DNA from: Diphasiastrum complanatum
Taxonomy: Eukaryota; Streptophyta; Lycopodiopsida; Lycopodiales; Lycopodiaceae
NCBI GenBank assembly: GCA_029204225.1
Contig: CM055102.1
Span: 25,956,922-26,020,921 of the forward strand
Direction: 5' to 3'
Length of the DNA stretch: 64,000 bases
The stretch's first letter is position 1, and each line of letters starts with the position of its first letter. The position numbers were made by a program, and so were the translations under genes. Below, one piece after another: positions 35,526-47,626 of the stretch. The notes beneath the pieces were generated by a model. That model made no database searches, was not told the origin of the DNA, and saw nothing but the letters and a program-made list of their open reading frames with translations.

Positions 35526-37207
35526 TCACTGGAGCGTGAAGAGCGTATGAAGATGCATGCAGTTCTGTAGTTTTTTGCATTCCTTGCATTCCTTGGTTGT
35601 TCCTCGGTTGCCTGAAATGTTGAGTAGAACAATTTTGTTGCATTCCTCGCCTGTTGAAGTTTGCATGTAAAACTGCAGACTGTGCAAGAAACAGTTCATT
35701 TTTGCAAACTGTTTGTAAGAGAGTGATTTTCTTGAGTGAATTAGAGGGCAGTTAGAGTGAGTAGAAGTAAGATTAACAAAAATGTCAGCCATCATACTGT
35801 CAGTATGACAGTAGCTTAGTGCAACTTCTTTACTCTGAACTTTCTCTCTAAGAAAATAAAACTGAAATTCTATGTGTTTAGTTCTAGAATGAGTTCGTGG
35901 GTTCAATAGCACTGTACAACTCTCATTGTCGCACTAGAGTATCGTCGAACTCATTTGCGAAAATTGCAGATTCTATAAGAATCTTCTGAGTCAAATAATC
36001 TCCTTCATTGCTGATGTAGCTGTAACATATTTTGATTCTCTAGAGGACAGAGAAACACATTTTTGTTTTCTATTGTTCTATGAGATGGGTAGACTCATGT
36101 GAGTGCAGCTTCTGTGTTTCCATTATAGCACAAAGCATAGTGCTTTGTAGCTTGAATATACTTCAATCCTCTTTGAAGAGCCTTCCAATTTTGCAAGCTT
36201 GGATTGGACATGTATTGTGACAGTGTGCTTATCGTATATGCAAGATCGGGTCGAGTGCAGATTATAGAATATATTATTGATCCGATTATCGACTCATAAG
36301 GGTATCTGCACATCTCTTTCTGTTCTGCTTCGGTTCTGGGACACATGTCTTTTGATAGTTTGGATCTTGGATCCATGGGTGAATCTATCGACTTAGAGTT
36401 CTCCATGCCATATCTGTGAAGTACATTGATTAGATAGGTTTCTTGGCTTATAGTGATCCTTCTGCGTGCGCGATCTCTGGTGATCTCCATACCAAGTAGG
36501 TAGTGAATCAGGCCTAAATCAGTCATTTCAAATTCTTGTGAAGGTAAAGACTTTATTTCGAATAATAATTGATTAGAATTGTTGATGATTACAGAATCAT
36601 CAACATATAGTGCTATTATGACATAGCTTCGGCCTTTATGCTTGAGATACACATTTGAATCTGTAGAACAAAAAGTAAATTGGTGCTGCAACAAGAAGTT
36701 ATTAATTCTTTCAAACCAGGCCCTAGGATCTTGCTTGAGCCCATAGAGAGCCTTTTGCAATTTACATACCATATACTCTTGGCCTTGAAGGACGTAACAG
36801 TTGTTGTCATTATCAAGTAGATCTTAGAGCTGCAGGTTCTTGAGTAGATGACTCTCTTGGATGGTGAATGGAGTTGTTGGGACAAACTCTTGCATTTGTT
36901 GCTTCTGCTTATAATCATAGAACTTGTCTTCAAGAAAGACAATATCATGGCTGACTAAAATCTGATCTCTTTCAACATCATAGATGTGATATGCTTTATG
37001 TGATGTCAAGTAACCAATGAAAATATTCTTGTAGCTGACTGAGTCTAGATTTTTCCTCATATTAGACAAGATTTGGGCATAACAGAGACATGCAAACACA
37101 CGAAGGTGTTTAAGACTTGGTTTGTAACCGTAGTTTTTACAAGTAGAGGTGAGGAAGTCCTCCAAATCCAAGGTAGATCCTCCAAATGTCCTCCAAGCAA
37201 CCTGCAA
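35526..37207 (-). pseudogene. Ty1/copia integrase end, reverse transcriptase and RNase H
   Basis: Read right to left. The integrase C-terminal region comes first (YKPSLKHLRVFACLCYAQI, SYKNIFIGY; 37,207-36,824). RT follows (36,772-36,095) with KALYGLKQDPRAWF, the catalytic YVDD in ALYVDDSVIINNS, FEMTDLGLIHYLLGMEI, and RPDLAYTISTLSQYMSNPS. The RNase H end lies at 35,912-35,700 with SRTKHIEFQFYFLREKV and HTDSMMADIFVN. The usual Ala in LKQAPRAW is Asp here. Frame breaks near 36,800 and 36,090 and loss of the middle of RNase H show it is inactive. Confidence 0.9.
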
Positions 37208-37242
37208 GCTTCAAGATGCTCCCCAACTCCAAGCTAAGATGC

Positions 37243-37798
37243 CTCCACCTGCAAGTAAGGATCTGCAAGCCTCCAAGAATCTCTCCTCCACCTGTGTCCC
37301 TACTCTTTAAACAAAAAGATAGATAACAAGCTGGCCTCAAGTATTCACCACCCAACCATAGCTAGAACCAAACTCCAAGCAAGACCTATCTAGCACCCCC
37401 TTGCCAACCATAAACAAATCACAAGCATACACAACACTCCATAGCATACTCAAGATTAAGCATACTACCACAAGAAAGCACTCTACACACTAGTAGCAAC
37501 ACTAGAGCATAAGCCAAGCAATTCTACCTCCACCTGCAAGTAAGGATCTGCAAGCCTCCAAGGATCTCTCCTCCACCTGTGTTCCTACTTTTTAAACACA
37601 AAGATAGATAACAAGCTGGCCTCAAGTATTCACCACCCAACCATAGCTAGATCCAAGCTCCAAGCAAGACCCATCTAGCACCCCCTTGCTAACCATAAAA
37701 AAATCACAAGCATACCACAACACTCCATAGCATACTCAAGATTAAGCATACTACCACAAGAAAGCACTCTACACACTAGTACCAACACTAGAGCACAA
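37243..37798 (+). repeat. Tandem duplication of 287 bp
   Basis: Two direct units start CCTCCACCTGCAAGTAAGG (37,243 and about 37,530) and end near CACTAGTAGCAACACTAGAGC or CACTAGTACCAACACTAGAGC. They differ at a few bases. It is non-coding. Confidence 0.85.
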
Positions 37799-38139
37799 AC
37801 AATTCTATAAGCATCACTACTCTCTTCCAAAGAGAACTAGATTCATTGGGTACTTCATTAGTAAGATGGGTAACAACGAGCCAAAGTTCAATAGAGATGG
37901 GTGCCAAGAAGTTTACGGATGGAAGGCTCCAAAGCTTATGGGCAGTTTTGGCAGATTTAACCTCAATAATATGAGCAGGTACCAAAGGTACTTGACAACT
38001 CTTGGCTTTACAAAGACAGACTGATGGTCGTGGTCGGCTTCACAAATTTCTTACGAGAAAGACTCTAGTTGGGAAGCATTATCTTCATCAAGGTCTTTGG
38101 TAACGATCAAAGGGTGAGGTGAAAGTCAAGGCACCATTT
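37799..38139 (-). repeat. Family X fragment D
   Basis: Matches 51,650-51,960 in the same orientation. On the minus strand both encode KTAHKLWSLPSVNFLAP or KTVYKLWSLPSVNFLAP and SIELW. It ends at AAGGCACCATTTT, where copia-type sequence begins abruptly. Confidence 0.65.
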
Positions 38140-40236
38140 TAATATGATCACCAAGATTATTTATACCAAATTTACTAGTCCACAATTGCTTACCACTAGC
38201 AATCTGCATTACATACTTGTTGAACTTGAAACTAATGAGGCCAAATACTCTTGTATGGATATAAGTGTCCTTCAAGGATGATTCACTCACTCTCATACAA
38301 GGTTCACAATATGCCTCTTTGAAAATGAAGTCAAAATCTTTCAACTTATGAATGAAAATGTCATGCTTACTTCTAGCACACTCAAGAGCAAGTAGATATT
38401 ACAACCACCTTTCATTCCATACTTTAGAATTCAAAGGAACTTCATTACAAAACTCAGCAAATGAAGTACAAAATGTACCTCCCTTTCCAACTTGCCTTTC
38501 CTTGTCCACAAAAATGAGCATTGATAGCTCCATCTTTGCTCTTTTGGCTCTCCTTGGAATAGTTGAAGCTCTCAAATTTTGCCTCTCCTCTTGATCAAGC
38601 TCCTCCTTGATCTCAACCATATCTTTGCCAATATGATTGTTAGAGGATTCGTCATTCAATATTACAAACATTGTGGCTCTACCATCTCTCTTTGTGCTAG
38701 CAAAATGTACATCCAAATGAATCAACTTAAGAGGATGAGCAGTCTTAGTGATAGTGTTAGAGAAAGGCAACCTATGTGCTTTAGCCAAAGCACATGCTTC
38801 ACAAACCTTTCCTCATGAGTCCATGGATATTGGAAGGCCTAGAGCAAGCTCCTCCTTGCACATGACTTCCATGAACTTGGTGTTGATGTGACCAAGCCTC
38901 TTGTGCCACAAATCATTTGTGGTCATCTTGTCCTCCTTGGCTACTATCACAAATTGGTTAGGATCAACAAAAGCATCAAGCTTAAACAACCTCTTAAACC
39001 TTCTTCTTCTTGCTATGATCGTCCCATTCTTCTTGATGTTGCATATATTAGTAGAGAACTCCACAATGAAACCATGATCTAAAAGTTGGCCAACCCTAAG
39101 CAAATTCTTAGTGATGCTAGGAATGAAGAGAACACAATCTATCTTAGTCTTCTTGGAAGATCCTAAGCATAAGGGAATGGATCCCGCACCTTCAACTTTA
39201 CATTCATGATCATTTGTTGTAAAAATGGAGTTTATAGGTCCTACATAAGGTGTGAGTTGAGAAAAATATTCTCTTCTACCCGACAATGTGGGAGCTAGCC
39301 CCACTATCTATCCACCAAGGATATTCACCTTTGACATTTGATGATAAAAAAGTTGACATCATGAGTGAGTCCTCATGATAACTCTCTTCCTCCTCTTGTC
39401 CAATGTTGGCTTGACTTTGATTTTGCTTCCTCTTGAAGCATGCCAAGGCATAGTGTCCCATCTTGCTACAATAGTAGCACTTGATCTTTGATTTTTCCAT
39501 CTTGGGCTTGACTTATGATGATGGTGATGTAGATCCTCCTTGATCTCCATCCTTTGCTTGCTCCTCCCTTGCTCTTTGCTTTGCCTTTGCTCTTGAAAAA
39601 TAAGGTTTTGTCATCACCATCATTGATGGAGGGCCTCTTCATCCTTGATTTGATACGAGCCTTCCTACTCTCCTCGGCCATCAACACACTTTGAAGGTCT
39701 TCAAGTGTAGGCAAGTTTCCTATGATAACATAGCTTTGGACAAGGTTAGTAAAGTCACTACATAAGCCATTCAAAACTATTTGCACAAGCTCACTCTCTT
39801 TAATAGGTTCACCAACATAAGCAAGCTCTTTGTTCAAATCTTTTACTCTCAAAACAAATTGATGTCCACTCTCACTCTTCCCTTGGAAGCATTGAAGAAC
39901 TTGGTTCTTGAGGGAAAGTAATCTTGAGGTATTCTTGGACTCATAGATCTTTTGAAGAGTCTCTCAAGCCTCTTGGGCTGAGATACATGCTCCTACTTCC
40001 TTGAGCAAATCATTTTCAATATTCATTTTAATACAATGGAGTGCAATCTTGCACCTCTTCTTGTATTTAGTTACTTCTTGTGGATGGATTGGCTCATCTT
40101 CCTCTCCATTCACAATATCCATCAAATCTTGCATGACAAGGATGGATTCCATTCTTAACTTCCAAATTGAATAATTTGAAGAGTTCAATCTATCACTAGA
40201 ATCCAAAAGATAGGCACTTATGGACGCCATCTTCAA
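38140..40236 (-). pseudogene. Copia-type gag-protease-integrase plus unknown ORF
   Basis: Read right to left from MKMASISAYLLDSSDRLNSSNY (40,230). The Gag has RMESILVMQDLMDI and GLCSDFTNLVQSY. A full CCHC knuckle follows (CYYCSKMGHYALAC), then the protease motif WWIDSGASSH, a pre-integrase HHCC part (LWHKRLGHINTKFMEV), and an integrase start (HPLKLIHLDVHFAS). The integrase core is then missing. After LRASTIPRRAKRAKME the sequence becomes the unknown ORF seen at 12,879-13,770 (SESSLKDTYIHTRVF). No RT is present. Frameshifts lie near 39,960 and 38,815. The primer-binding site and LTR lie just upstream (41,003-41,706). Confidence 0.85.
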
Positions 40237-41002
40237 AGATAGGGAGATAGATTGTACAAGATATGATCAGTACTAGCTATCCCACTCTCTTTGGGACTTG
40301 AAATGAATCACTCTTTGATTTCTCAACAAAATCTAAGGTGATCTTGAGCTTGATTAAGCTTCAAGATCCAAACTAGATCCAAACCTAGCTCAATTTACTA
40401 TAGATTTGATCAAAACTAGTCTCCTCCTTGATCTCAACTTCACAAGAAGGGTGAATCCACCTATACTGAACCAAAAGCACTTTATAGAACACAAATGTCT
40501 CACAAATAAAGCCTTCTGAATTCAAGTTTAATCACATTGACATATTCAATCACAAAACTATCCAAAACGAGCCAAAATGAAACACAATCTTCACTAGTTT
40601 TGCATTTCTTGATGAAGAAAATATCAAAACACTTGATCTGAACCTAAAAGGCGTATTTTAGGACCTTAAGAAGCCTAAGAACGACCTAATTTGGCTGATC
40701 CAAATTTTTAAAATGTGGTGGCATTCAAATCCTTATGAAAATCTCTACTATGAGACATGTACTCCAAGATTCAACTCATAAGAACTTTCTAATTTGGTTT
40801 GGTTGAATGGAAATGGATCAATCTCGGTTCCTGCAGCTATAACTCAGCAAAAAGAATTGCCTTTGATCTATTCTCACTCAAATAAAACCAAATTTGGAAG
40901 TACAATCACTAGATTAGCAAGTAGTGGCAAGGACAAAGCCAATACTACTCAAATCTAGAAACTAAGCTTGAGAAAATCAAATGTAAAGCTCACTTTTGAT
41001 TA
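40237..41002 (-). other. Leader of the copia-type element
   Basis: Non-coding sequence between the primer-binding site and gag. No gene is visible. Confidence 0.55.
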
Positions 41003-41015
41003 GGCTCTAGTACCA
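41003..41015 (-). other. Primer-binding site
   Basis: TGGTACTAGAGCC on the minus strand, immediately after the LTR end TTTCA. It is a two-base variant of the tRNA-iMet type TGGTATCAGAGC. Confidence 0.75.
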
Positions 41016-41706
41016 TGAAATTTTTTTACAACAAAATGAATTCCAATCAATCCTAAAAGTGAAGGAGGATGCACAAATCAAAGATCTAGATCAAACTATG
41101 AGCTAGAATCAAGACTAGTTACCAAAACTAGCTAATTTGGCATTTAACTCCACAATGGCCACATAGATTTGATCAAATAAATAAAAGTAAATTGCAGCAA
41201 GCTTCTCAGACTTGTAGTCAACTTCAGTACCTTCCAAAGCAATGCATAAAATCACTCACATCCAATAGCTATAACTCGCCACCCAAAGACAATGTTGATG
41301 GAAGTGGAAAAACTCAAGTTTTCTACATATTTGGATGGAGATCCCATCATACATTTATACATTTCAAGCTTGGATCTGAAAGTTTTAGGGCATATCTATA
41401 CTTATCATAACCTAACCCTAACATCTAACCTAATAGGTCATTGGATCCACCCTAATATGGATTAAAGATCTCAAGATCCAAAAACAATGTAAATAATGCT
41501 ATTTCTAGCTCCTAAAATTTCTCTGGCTTATCTAAGCACACTTTGGCCTCATTTCAAAGATGCTATCACAATGTAATATGAGGAATGAAGTCTTGGAAAA
41601 GCATCCTATGCTATTTGGCACATATGGCATCTCTTAACATGGCCATCTTGCCAATTACAATGCATGCGACCAAAATTGGTCAAGCTAGAATTGTGAAATT
41701 TCAACA
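41016..41706 (-). mobile_element. 5' LTR of the split copia-type element
   Basis: A 691-bp LTR starting TGTTGAAATTTC at 41,706 and ending TTTCA at 41,016. It is the same family as the plus-strand LTR at 47,627-48,310. The flanking pentamer on the minus strand is TCCCT, matching CCCCT at the far edge of the other LTR at four of five bases. Confidence 0.85.
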
Positions 41707-43048
41707 AGGGAAAGCAATACGAAATAAGGTAAGATTTCTGTTATGTCTTTGACTCAATAATCGTTGGCTAAATCCTCACCAACAAGTGAATGTGTGTGCT
41801 TGATGTGAATAGCTCACATAGATATGATAATTGTGGATTGGTTTAGAGTGCCTAGCTTCCAAAACAACTCCTGCGATTAGGCACTACCTCAGCCTCATAC
41901 ATGAGCAATTGTTGAGGTATGATACCAGAATCAACTTGATAATAATGCTTCTGGACAGTGAATACATGTTTGATAGGGAATCACTGATGACTATATACTT
42001 TTGACAAAGTTTTGGTGGATCTGTGGGCCACTGGCTAACAGATTTCTGTGGGTTGGTGGATCGCACTTCCACATGCTATTTGTAACACTTCAAGTGCTGA
42101 AATACTCATATACATTGGCGCCTACCTAATGCATGGAGACAGATGCGTATTGCATGATAGTTGATAAGAATGATCACCTTGTGCATGCATGATGTCTTTA
42201 TGATCGAGTTTTCTGCTCAAAATGAGCATGTAACTCTCTGCAAGAGGCCACCCTATAAGCAAATGATTTGCTTCAGTTGTATGCTAGGATACTAATGATG
42301 GATTTGAGATTGATTTTGCTTATTAAAACTGCAACTCATACGGATGACTATAACTTTAAGGAAGTTCTATGAAACATGTACAATGATGTTATGGGTTTGC
42401 TGGAATTTGAATAATGAACCATTAGGCAATGGTTTTATGGCACTTGAAGAAATGGTGACCTCTTGTAAACATGAATCACACTTGACCACATCAGAGTACC
42501 TTTCCTGAAAATAGACTGCACTACCATTAACCCATTACTTTCGGTTTGAAATCAATAGCACATAGGTGTTTCGCTTTATCAATTGGAGATGGGTAGCTTG
42601 CAGGAAATGGCTTTGCTCGCATCCATGTATGAAGCTATATGAAGTAACACCGTTATAAATTGCTTTTTTATCCAATTTTAGATTTGTGCAACACACATAA
42701 TGCGGTATGAGTCACGTACACATGGAGAATTCTAAGATGTGCTAAGATTGAATGTCTACGAAAATATAGTCCTAAAAATGTACATTTTACACTTGAAGTT
42801 GATTGGTTTATGATTTTAATAGCAGAAAATAAGGATAAAGCGGCTACTTTAGGTGAGCTATGTACTTGTGTAGAGTTCGACCTTGGCAGGCTTGTATGGC
42901 ATGGATTTCCCCGAACTATAAGGTGCTTGGACTCCTAACGGTTTCATGGGAGGTCCATGGAACTACTATGGCACGGATCTGCCCTAGTACCTAGCACTGA
43001 AGCACGGGTCAAGTCTCTTTGTATTTTGTGTATTATAGGGCCTTGGCA
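41707..43048 (+). repeat. Family X fragment A
   Basis: Starts AGGGAAAGCAATACGAAATAAGG and matches the reverse complement of about 57,275-56,340, apart from an insert at 42,145-42,545. Shared blocks include CACTTCAAGTGCTGAAATACTC and the segment encoding VHFTLEVDW in the better copy. Its last part, 42,943-43,038 (GGTTTCATGGGAGGTCCATGG), is also present at 46,007-46,101. Confidence 0.75.
42145..42545 (-). repeat. Copia 3' flank inserted in family X
   Basis: Reverse complement of 3,850-4,190. It ends with a decayed RNase H end, including the counterpart of the sequence encoding NGLMVVQSI. It interrupts X between CTACCTAATG and the block AGCACATAGGTGTTTCGC. Confidence 0.7.
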
Positions 43049-43680
43049 TTTTGCGAGTTTCTTTCCTGCCATCATCCAACAAAAAGATAGCACATGGTGT
43101 GCCACTATAGCACGCCGACGTGCTATCTTGGTTGGTTGCAAAAAAAATTTCTCATTTCATAGAGCACGCCGGCGTGCCATCTTTAAAGGTTGTAATTTTT
43201 TTTTAGTTGTTTTACTTGCACGTCGGCTTACTATGTTGGGAGGTTTAAATAAATATTCCAAAATAATATTTTACTCAAAATTTTGTTCTCAAATGTGTCA
43301 AAATAGCTTTTCTATTTTATAATTTACTTGGCTAGCACACCGGCATGCTAGCCGAATCAGCTCCAAAACGAAATCTATTTTTTCCAAAAGTTCTTAAAAA
43401 AAACTGCATGTTTTTGAAATAAAAAATTTGCAGGCTAACTTGACGCCATGCTAACTTTTACAACTTCGAGGACAATTTTTTTAAAATAAAAGTGAACTTG
43501 TATTTATAGAGTAACAAAGTATTTTGTGATGGACCTATTTAGAATTTGATGGATAGTCACATTTTTAAGTATGCATCAAACCATCATTCTTGTTATTAAA
43601 AATCATGTAGTGGCATAGAAAGAGTAGCACACCATGTGCTACCATTTTGTTGGAGCATGTCATGGAAGAAACTCGCAAAA
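43049..43680. mobile_element. 632-bp element with roughly 55-bp terminal inverted repeats
   Basis: It begins TTTTGCGAGTTTCTT and ends AAGAAACTCGCAAAA. The imperfect inverted ends extend through CATCCAACAAAA and GATAGCACATGGTGTGCC. Internally it carries more palindromes of the type GCACGCCGGCGTGC, making the whole element foldable. No coding capacity is seen. It looks like a MITE or foldback element. A target-site duplication was not identified. Confidence 0.6.
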
Positions 43681-43858
43681 AATTTACTCGCAGAGTAATG
43701 TGACCATATTACAATTTGACTTCAACATGTCCCTTTGGAAATTGGAATTACAAAGACTATAAATTTGACTTCACAACTATCAAGTCCATAAATTTTCCAA
43801 AAAAATTTGAGAGAGAAAGGTCTTAACAAAGTTTTTCCCTACTATAAGCTTAACTTTG
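43681..43858. other. Short unassigned stretch
   Basis: It links the inverted-repeat element to the copia integrase remnant. No gene is visible. Confidence 0.3.
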
Positions 43859-45254
43859 TCATAAAAGGGGCCTATGATTTGATCTAAAAGGAATCCTAGC
43901 CTGCTTCTCAAAGATGCAACTATGCCAGACAGGGAGACCGACCTTACTAGAAGGATAGTCGAGATCAAGAACCATGGATTGTCTAGACATGTTCAAAACA
44001 GATGCATAATTCAAGTGTCCTAAGTGATGATGCCATAGTAATGCTTTATTGACTAGAACAGAGGTTTTCAAGGCTTCACTAGACTCAAAATAACAATGTG
44101 CCAATCTATATAAGTAACCTTGCCTCTTGCCGAGTGTAAGGATCTTATTACTCCTATCAATAATTTTTCATTGATCAGATTCAAATTCTACCTTATGACC
44201 TAAATCTGTAATTCTAATTACTGATAACAAATTTGTAGAGAGTTTAGGAAATATAAGACCTTTGATAGTAGTTTAGATTGATCATGCTGGAATCACAATC
44301 TTACAATACTTTTACCTTCAATAGTGTGAGTACTATTGTCACTAAGATGAACAAATTTCTTCGTGTTGTAAGGCGTGTAGGAGTTGAAAATCTCACGTTG
44401 ATTGGTCATGTGTTGAGTTGTTCCAGAATCAAGAAACCATGAACAGTTCAAAAATGCGCTTTGATCTTTAACCTTGAATGTGCCTTCGTCCACTTCGAAC
44501 TGGGGAGATGATAAAACTGTGTTTGCTTGTTGATCAGGTTGCTTGGTTGCATTCTTCGCTTGGAGAATTCGATAATCCTTGATCTCATGGTTATTGCACT
44601 TGCAATACTTGCAAAACATGCCGCTTAGGGCCTTTGTTGACATATAGAGCCTGAGAGGAGGAAGTAGACAAAGTGTCTTGACTTCTTCTATTGTCTTCTT
44701 GCAGCAACATAGTGATAACTCTAGTAAGAGCTAAATTTGAGTGTGTTGATATGATCATCACCCAAGTTTCATATGTAGAGGGAAAGCTTGAAAGCAATGT
44801 CATAATTGCGTCTTGATTGTCTATGACTGATCTGACAACAACCATCTGTTGCAAGAGATTCTTAAACTGGTTAATGTGACTATGAAGAGAATCACCATTA
44901 GACATCTTGAATGTGAAGAATTTCCTTCGTAGATGTAACTTAGTAGTTATGTCCCTTATGTCATATAGTGAGTTCAGGATGTCCCAAACATCTTTTGACA
45001 TTTTAGCTTCAGCTATGTGTCCAATCTGTGTATCTGATATATTGGGGATAATAAGCACGAAAGCTTTACCATCCTTCGATTTTCACTTTGAGTCTTCTAA
45101 GTCGTCTTCAGGTTTTACTTCTGTACCTGTAACAACATCCCATAACTCGTTGGCGATTAGCAAGGTCTTCATCTTAAATTTCCACAAATGATAATTATGA
45201 TCCATTCAACTTGTCTACAAAAAGACCAACTTTACTTTGAGAATCCATCTGGAA
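43859..45254 (-). pseudogene. Ty1/copia gag-protease-integrase start
   Basis: Read right to left from MDSQSKVGLFVDKLNGS (about 45,250). The Gag (UBN2-like) shows AKMSKDVWDILNSLYD, LHLRRKFFTFKMSNGDSLHSHINQFK and LLSSFPSTYETWV. The zinc knuckle reads CKYCKCNNHEIKDYR, with its last Cys lost. Protease reads WFLDSGTTQHMTNQ. The pre-integrase HHCC part reads LWHHHLGHLNYASVL. The sequence ends within the zinc-binding region near 43,859; the remaining pol is missing. Stops near 45,195 and 44,600 break the frame. The short LTR and primer-binding site at 45,440-45,535 belong to it. Confidence 0.85.
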
Positions 45255-45454
45255 CTTAGTCTGTTGATTGTATCGATGACACTAAGATGTAGTAATGAAA
45301 ACAACAGGAAATCAATTCTCTGATACTGAAATGATGAAAGGAACCGAAGAATATGATATCAATTTGATATCGCGAAAGATATCAAGTATTAGAGCTTTTG
45401 CTCTGATATCGAAATAGTATTAGGCCCTGAAGAAGAATCAACACTCTGATACCA

Positions 45455-45535
45455 TGTCGGAAATTTTTGATAGGCGTAGTCATGCATTGGAAGTAGAAAC
45501 TTTTCGCATTACATTATCCATCCTAATTTCCGACA
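45455..45535 (-). mobile_element. Very short (81 bp) LTR next to a primer-binding site
   Basis: On the minus strand the LTR runs from TGTCGGAAATTAGG at 45,535 to AATTTCCGACA at 45,455. TGGTATCAGAGTG, the iMet primer-binding site, follows directly (45,442-45,454). The ends form an 11-bp inverted repeat. The size is well below usual copia LTRs, so this is either a genuinely short LTR or one with an internal deletion. Confidence 0.6.
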
Positions 45536-45995
45536 TCCATTTGGTAGAGATCTCTACTTTATAGGATCTAGACCTTGATTGGTGAGGAGATTTTGACCAA
45601 CTATGCACTTACCAAGCATGACTCTAGGAAATAGACTAGGGTTTCATTTTAGGGCAAAATTGGTGAATTAACTTCCTTATTACATGCTGGAAATTCACCT
45701 AACTTTACAAAGGAATTGAGTTTTGCTATGTATTCCAAGCTCCCATAGTGAGAAAATAAATTATTTTTGGAGCTCATTGGCAATCTCGAGTTTCTACTCT
45801 CTATGTACATTGATTTTGAAAACCAAATGAAATCATCAATTCGTGGACTTAAAAAACTGTTCTAAATCTATACAGTAGACTGCTTTTCACATGTGTGGGC
45901 TCAGATTTGAGTCACCGCATCTGCACTTAAAGCAAGGTCTTTTCCAGTTCCAAATTCTAGCTTGATGCAGGCTCATCCTATTGAAGCCAGTGTCA
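45536..45995 (+). mobile_element. LTR fragment, plus orientation
   Basis: Related to the reverse complement of the 4,537-5,234 LTR: AACTTCCTTATTACATGCTG, TATGTATTCCAAGCTC and CACATGTGTGGGCTCAGAT are shared. It is followed by a block (45,915-45,995) also found at 51,415-51,503. Confidence 0.6.
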
Positions 45996-46004
45996 AAAAT
46001 GGTT

Positions 46005-46808
46005 TTATGAGAGGTCCATGGGACTAGTATGGCACGGATCTACCCTAGTACCTAGCACTGAAGCACGGGTCAGGTCTCTTTGTATTCTGTGTATTATAAG
46101 ATGGCTTCTTATGTGAGCTTAATATATTCGGTTCGCCCTTATACTGATCAGTATGGCATTCATCCTGATACGGTTTTGTCTTAGGATAGAATGTATTTCT
46201 ATTAATGAAATTCATGATAAGGAGGATGAGACGTATAATGTATATTTGCAATCAAGCTGATAAGATAGTGAATCTTGTTTCAGACATGGATAACAACTGA
46301 TGCTCAACTTGCTTTATGGTGTGCTGTAAGACTTTATACAATTTTGTTCCTACTTGTTATGCTATAAATTAAAGGGTTCAAAGGGTTTGGTCTTGACTTG
46401 TCAAGAGCGACTATGTGAAATCTTTTTACTCTCTTTGCATCTTTTTAAGATGCAACCCCGACTATCCTTTAGTCGGGGTATTACCAAACCTTTACTTTTA
46501 CTTGTATTTTATGGCTAACTAGTCCATAGAATGGTTTCATGATGCAGTTGCACTTGGTTATCGGGATCCCCTTCCTCCTCCTAACCCCTTTATTCAGACT
46601 GCCATTTGTTGCATGAGGAAAGTTGTTGAGGTTCACAATCTTATTTCTTCTACTAATATAGCTACATGTAACGTTGCTGGCCCTTATGATAAGATCTTTT
46701 GCCTTGTTGACTTAATGACTACCTTGGATTGGATCAAGATTTATATGGATTTCATTAAAAAGAAGGATACCCTAAGCATAGTCGAAAGTATCTTTATTGA
46801 CCTCCCTA
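46005..46808 (+). repeat. Family X fragment B
   Basis: Matches the reverse complement of 56,430-55,551 plus 52,079-52,045, without the hAT insertion found there. The plus strand encodes PFIQTAICCMRKVVEVHN, then IATCNVAGPYDKIFCLVDLM and KKKDTLSIVESIFIDLPN. The similarity stops abruptly at CCCTAAC (46,808). It supplies the empty site for the hAT element at 52,080. Confidence 0.75.
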
Positions 46809-47522
46809 ACGAAAATTTAAAACAAACTCCTTGAGAGTCTTGAAGAAGATCATGGTTTGGATCCATGTTTTCATCATCAACACAAAGAGGGAGTGAACAT
46901 GATGAAGAAAAAAGACATCAAGGAGGAACCCGAGAAGGAGCAATTGTCTCAAGGCAAAAGAGACCTGAATCTACATCAATATGAAGGTTTGGATAAAGAG
47001 AAAGGAGCATCAAGGAAGTTTATCCATATCTCCCCTTACTCATCTTATTTTTTGTTTGATAAAAAACATGTCATGTATTTGACAAAGTCCTTTGATGATG
47101 CTAGTATGAACAATGTTTTTCATCCTATATCTTATGATGATGAAATAGTGATCATTACTACTTTGATTGGAGTTTCAAATATGTATTCAAAGGCCTCATC
47201 TTGTGACCCATTCACTCTTGAATTTCCAAGGAATGAAGACCTTTATTGGAAGGATGCCAAGTTGGAGTTCATTGTTTTGGTGGATAAAGTCAAGATTGTG
47301 AGATTTCAAGCTTTGGTTGTATGTGCTTCATACAAAAGTTGGATCTTATGGAAAGCTGTTGTTTTTCATGTTTCTTTTGAGGAGGAGACTCACATTTTGC
47401 AGCCCAAGGTGATCACTCAGCAACCTACCAAAGACAAAGCTTGGATCTTGAAGACAACCTTTATGGAGCTCACTACATTTGACAACTTGGAGCTCAAATT
47501 ATGTTTTTATTGTAATGAGTAA
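46809..47522 (+). pseudogene. Unidentified ORF upstream of the copia-type 3' LTR
   Basis: A 221-codon frame (46,857-47,522) ends about 100 bp before a polypurine tract and LTR. It opens charged (MMKKKDIKEEPEKEQLS). It continues with ISPYSSYFLFDKKHVMYLT, an acidic beta-rich section (DDEIVIITTLIGVSNMYSK) and LKTTFMELTTFDNLELKLC. No copia RT or RNase H motif is present. If the inversion proposed here is right, this is the C-terminal part of the unknown ORF whose N-terminal part lies at 38,140-38,600. The function is unknown. Confidence 0.5.
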
Positions 47523-47626
47523 TCATACTCACTACATACATCAAGAACCTGTTAATTATGCTGTTTTTATGCATGTAATTATTATTGATCCAGGATAGTC
47601 TCATCAAGCTAAATTGTGAGGAGGAG
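47523..47626 (+). other. 3' non-coding segment with polypurine tract
   Basis: It ends GTGAGGAGGAG immediately before the LTR start at 47,627, as expected for the 3' end of a retrotransposon. Confidence 0.7.

Noticed and set aside
46857-47522. Reading this ORF as an intact host gene
   Set aside because: It sits immediately before a polypurine tract and 3' LTR and has no independent promoter or splice pattern, so a transposon-borne ORF is more likely.
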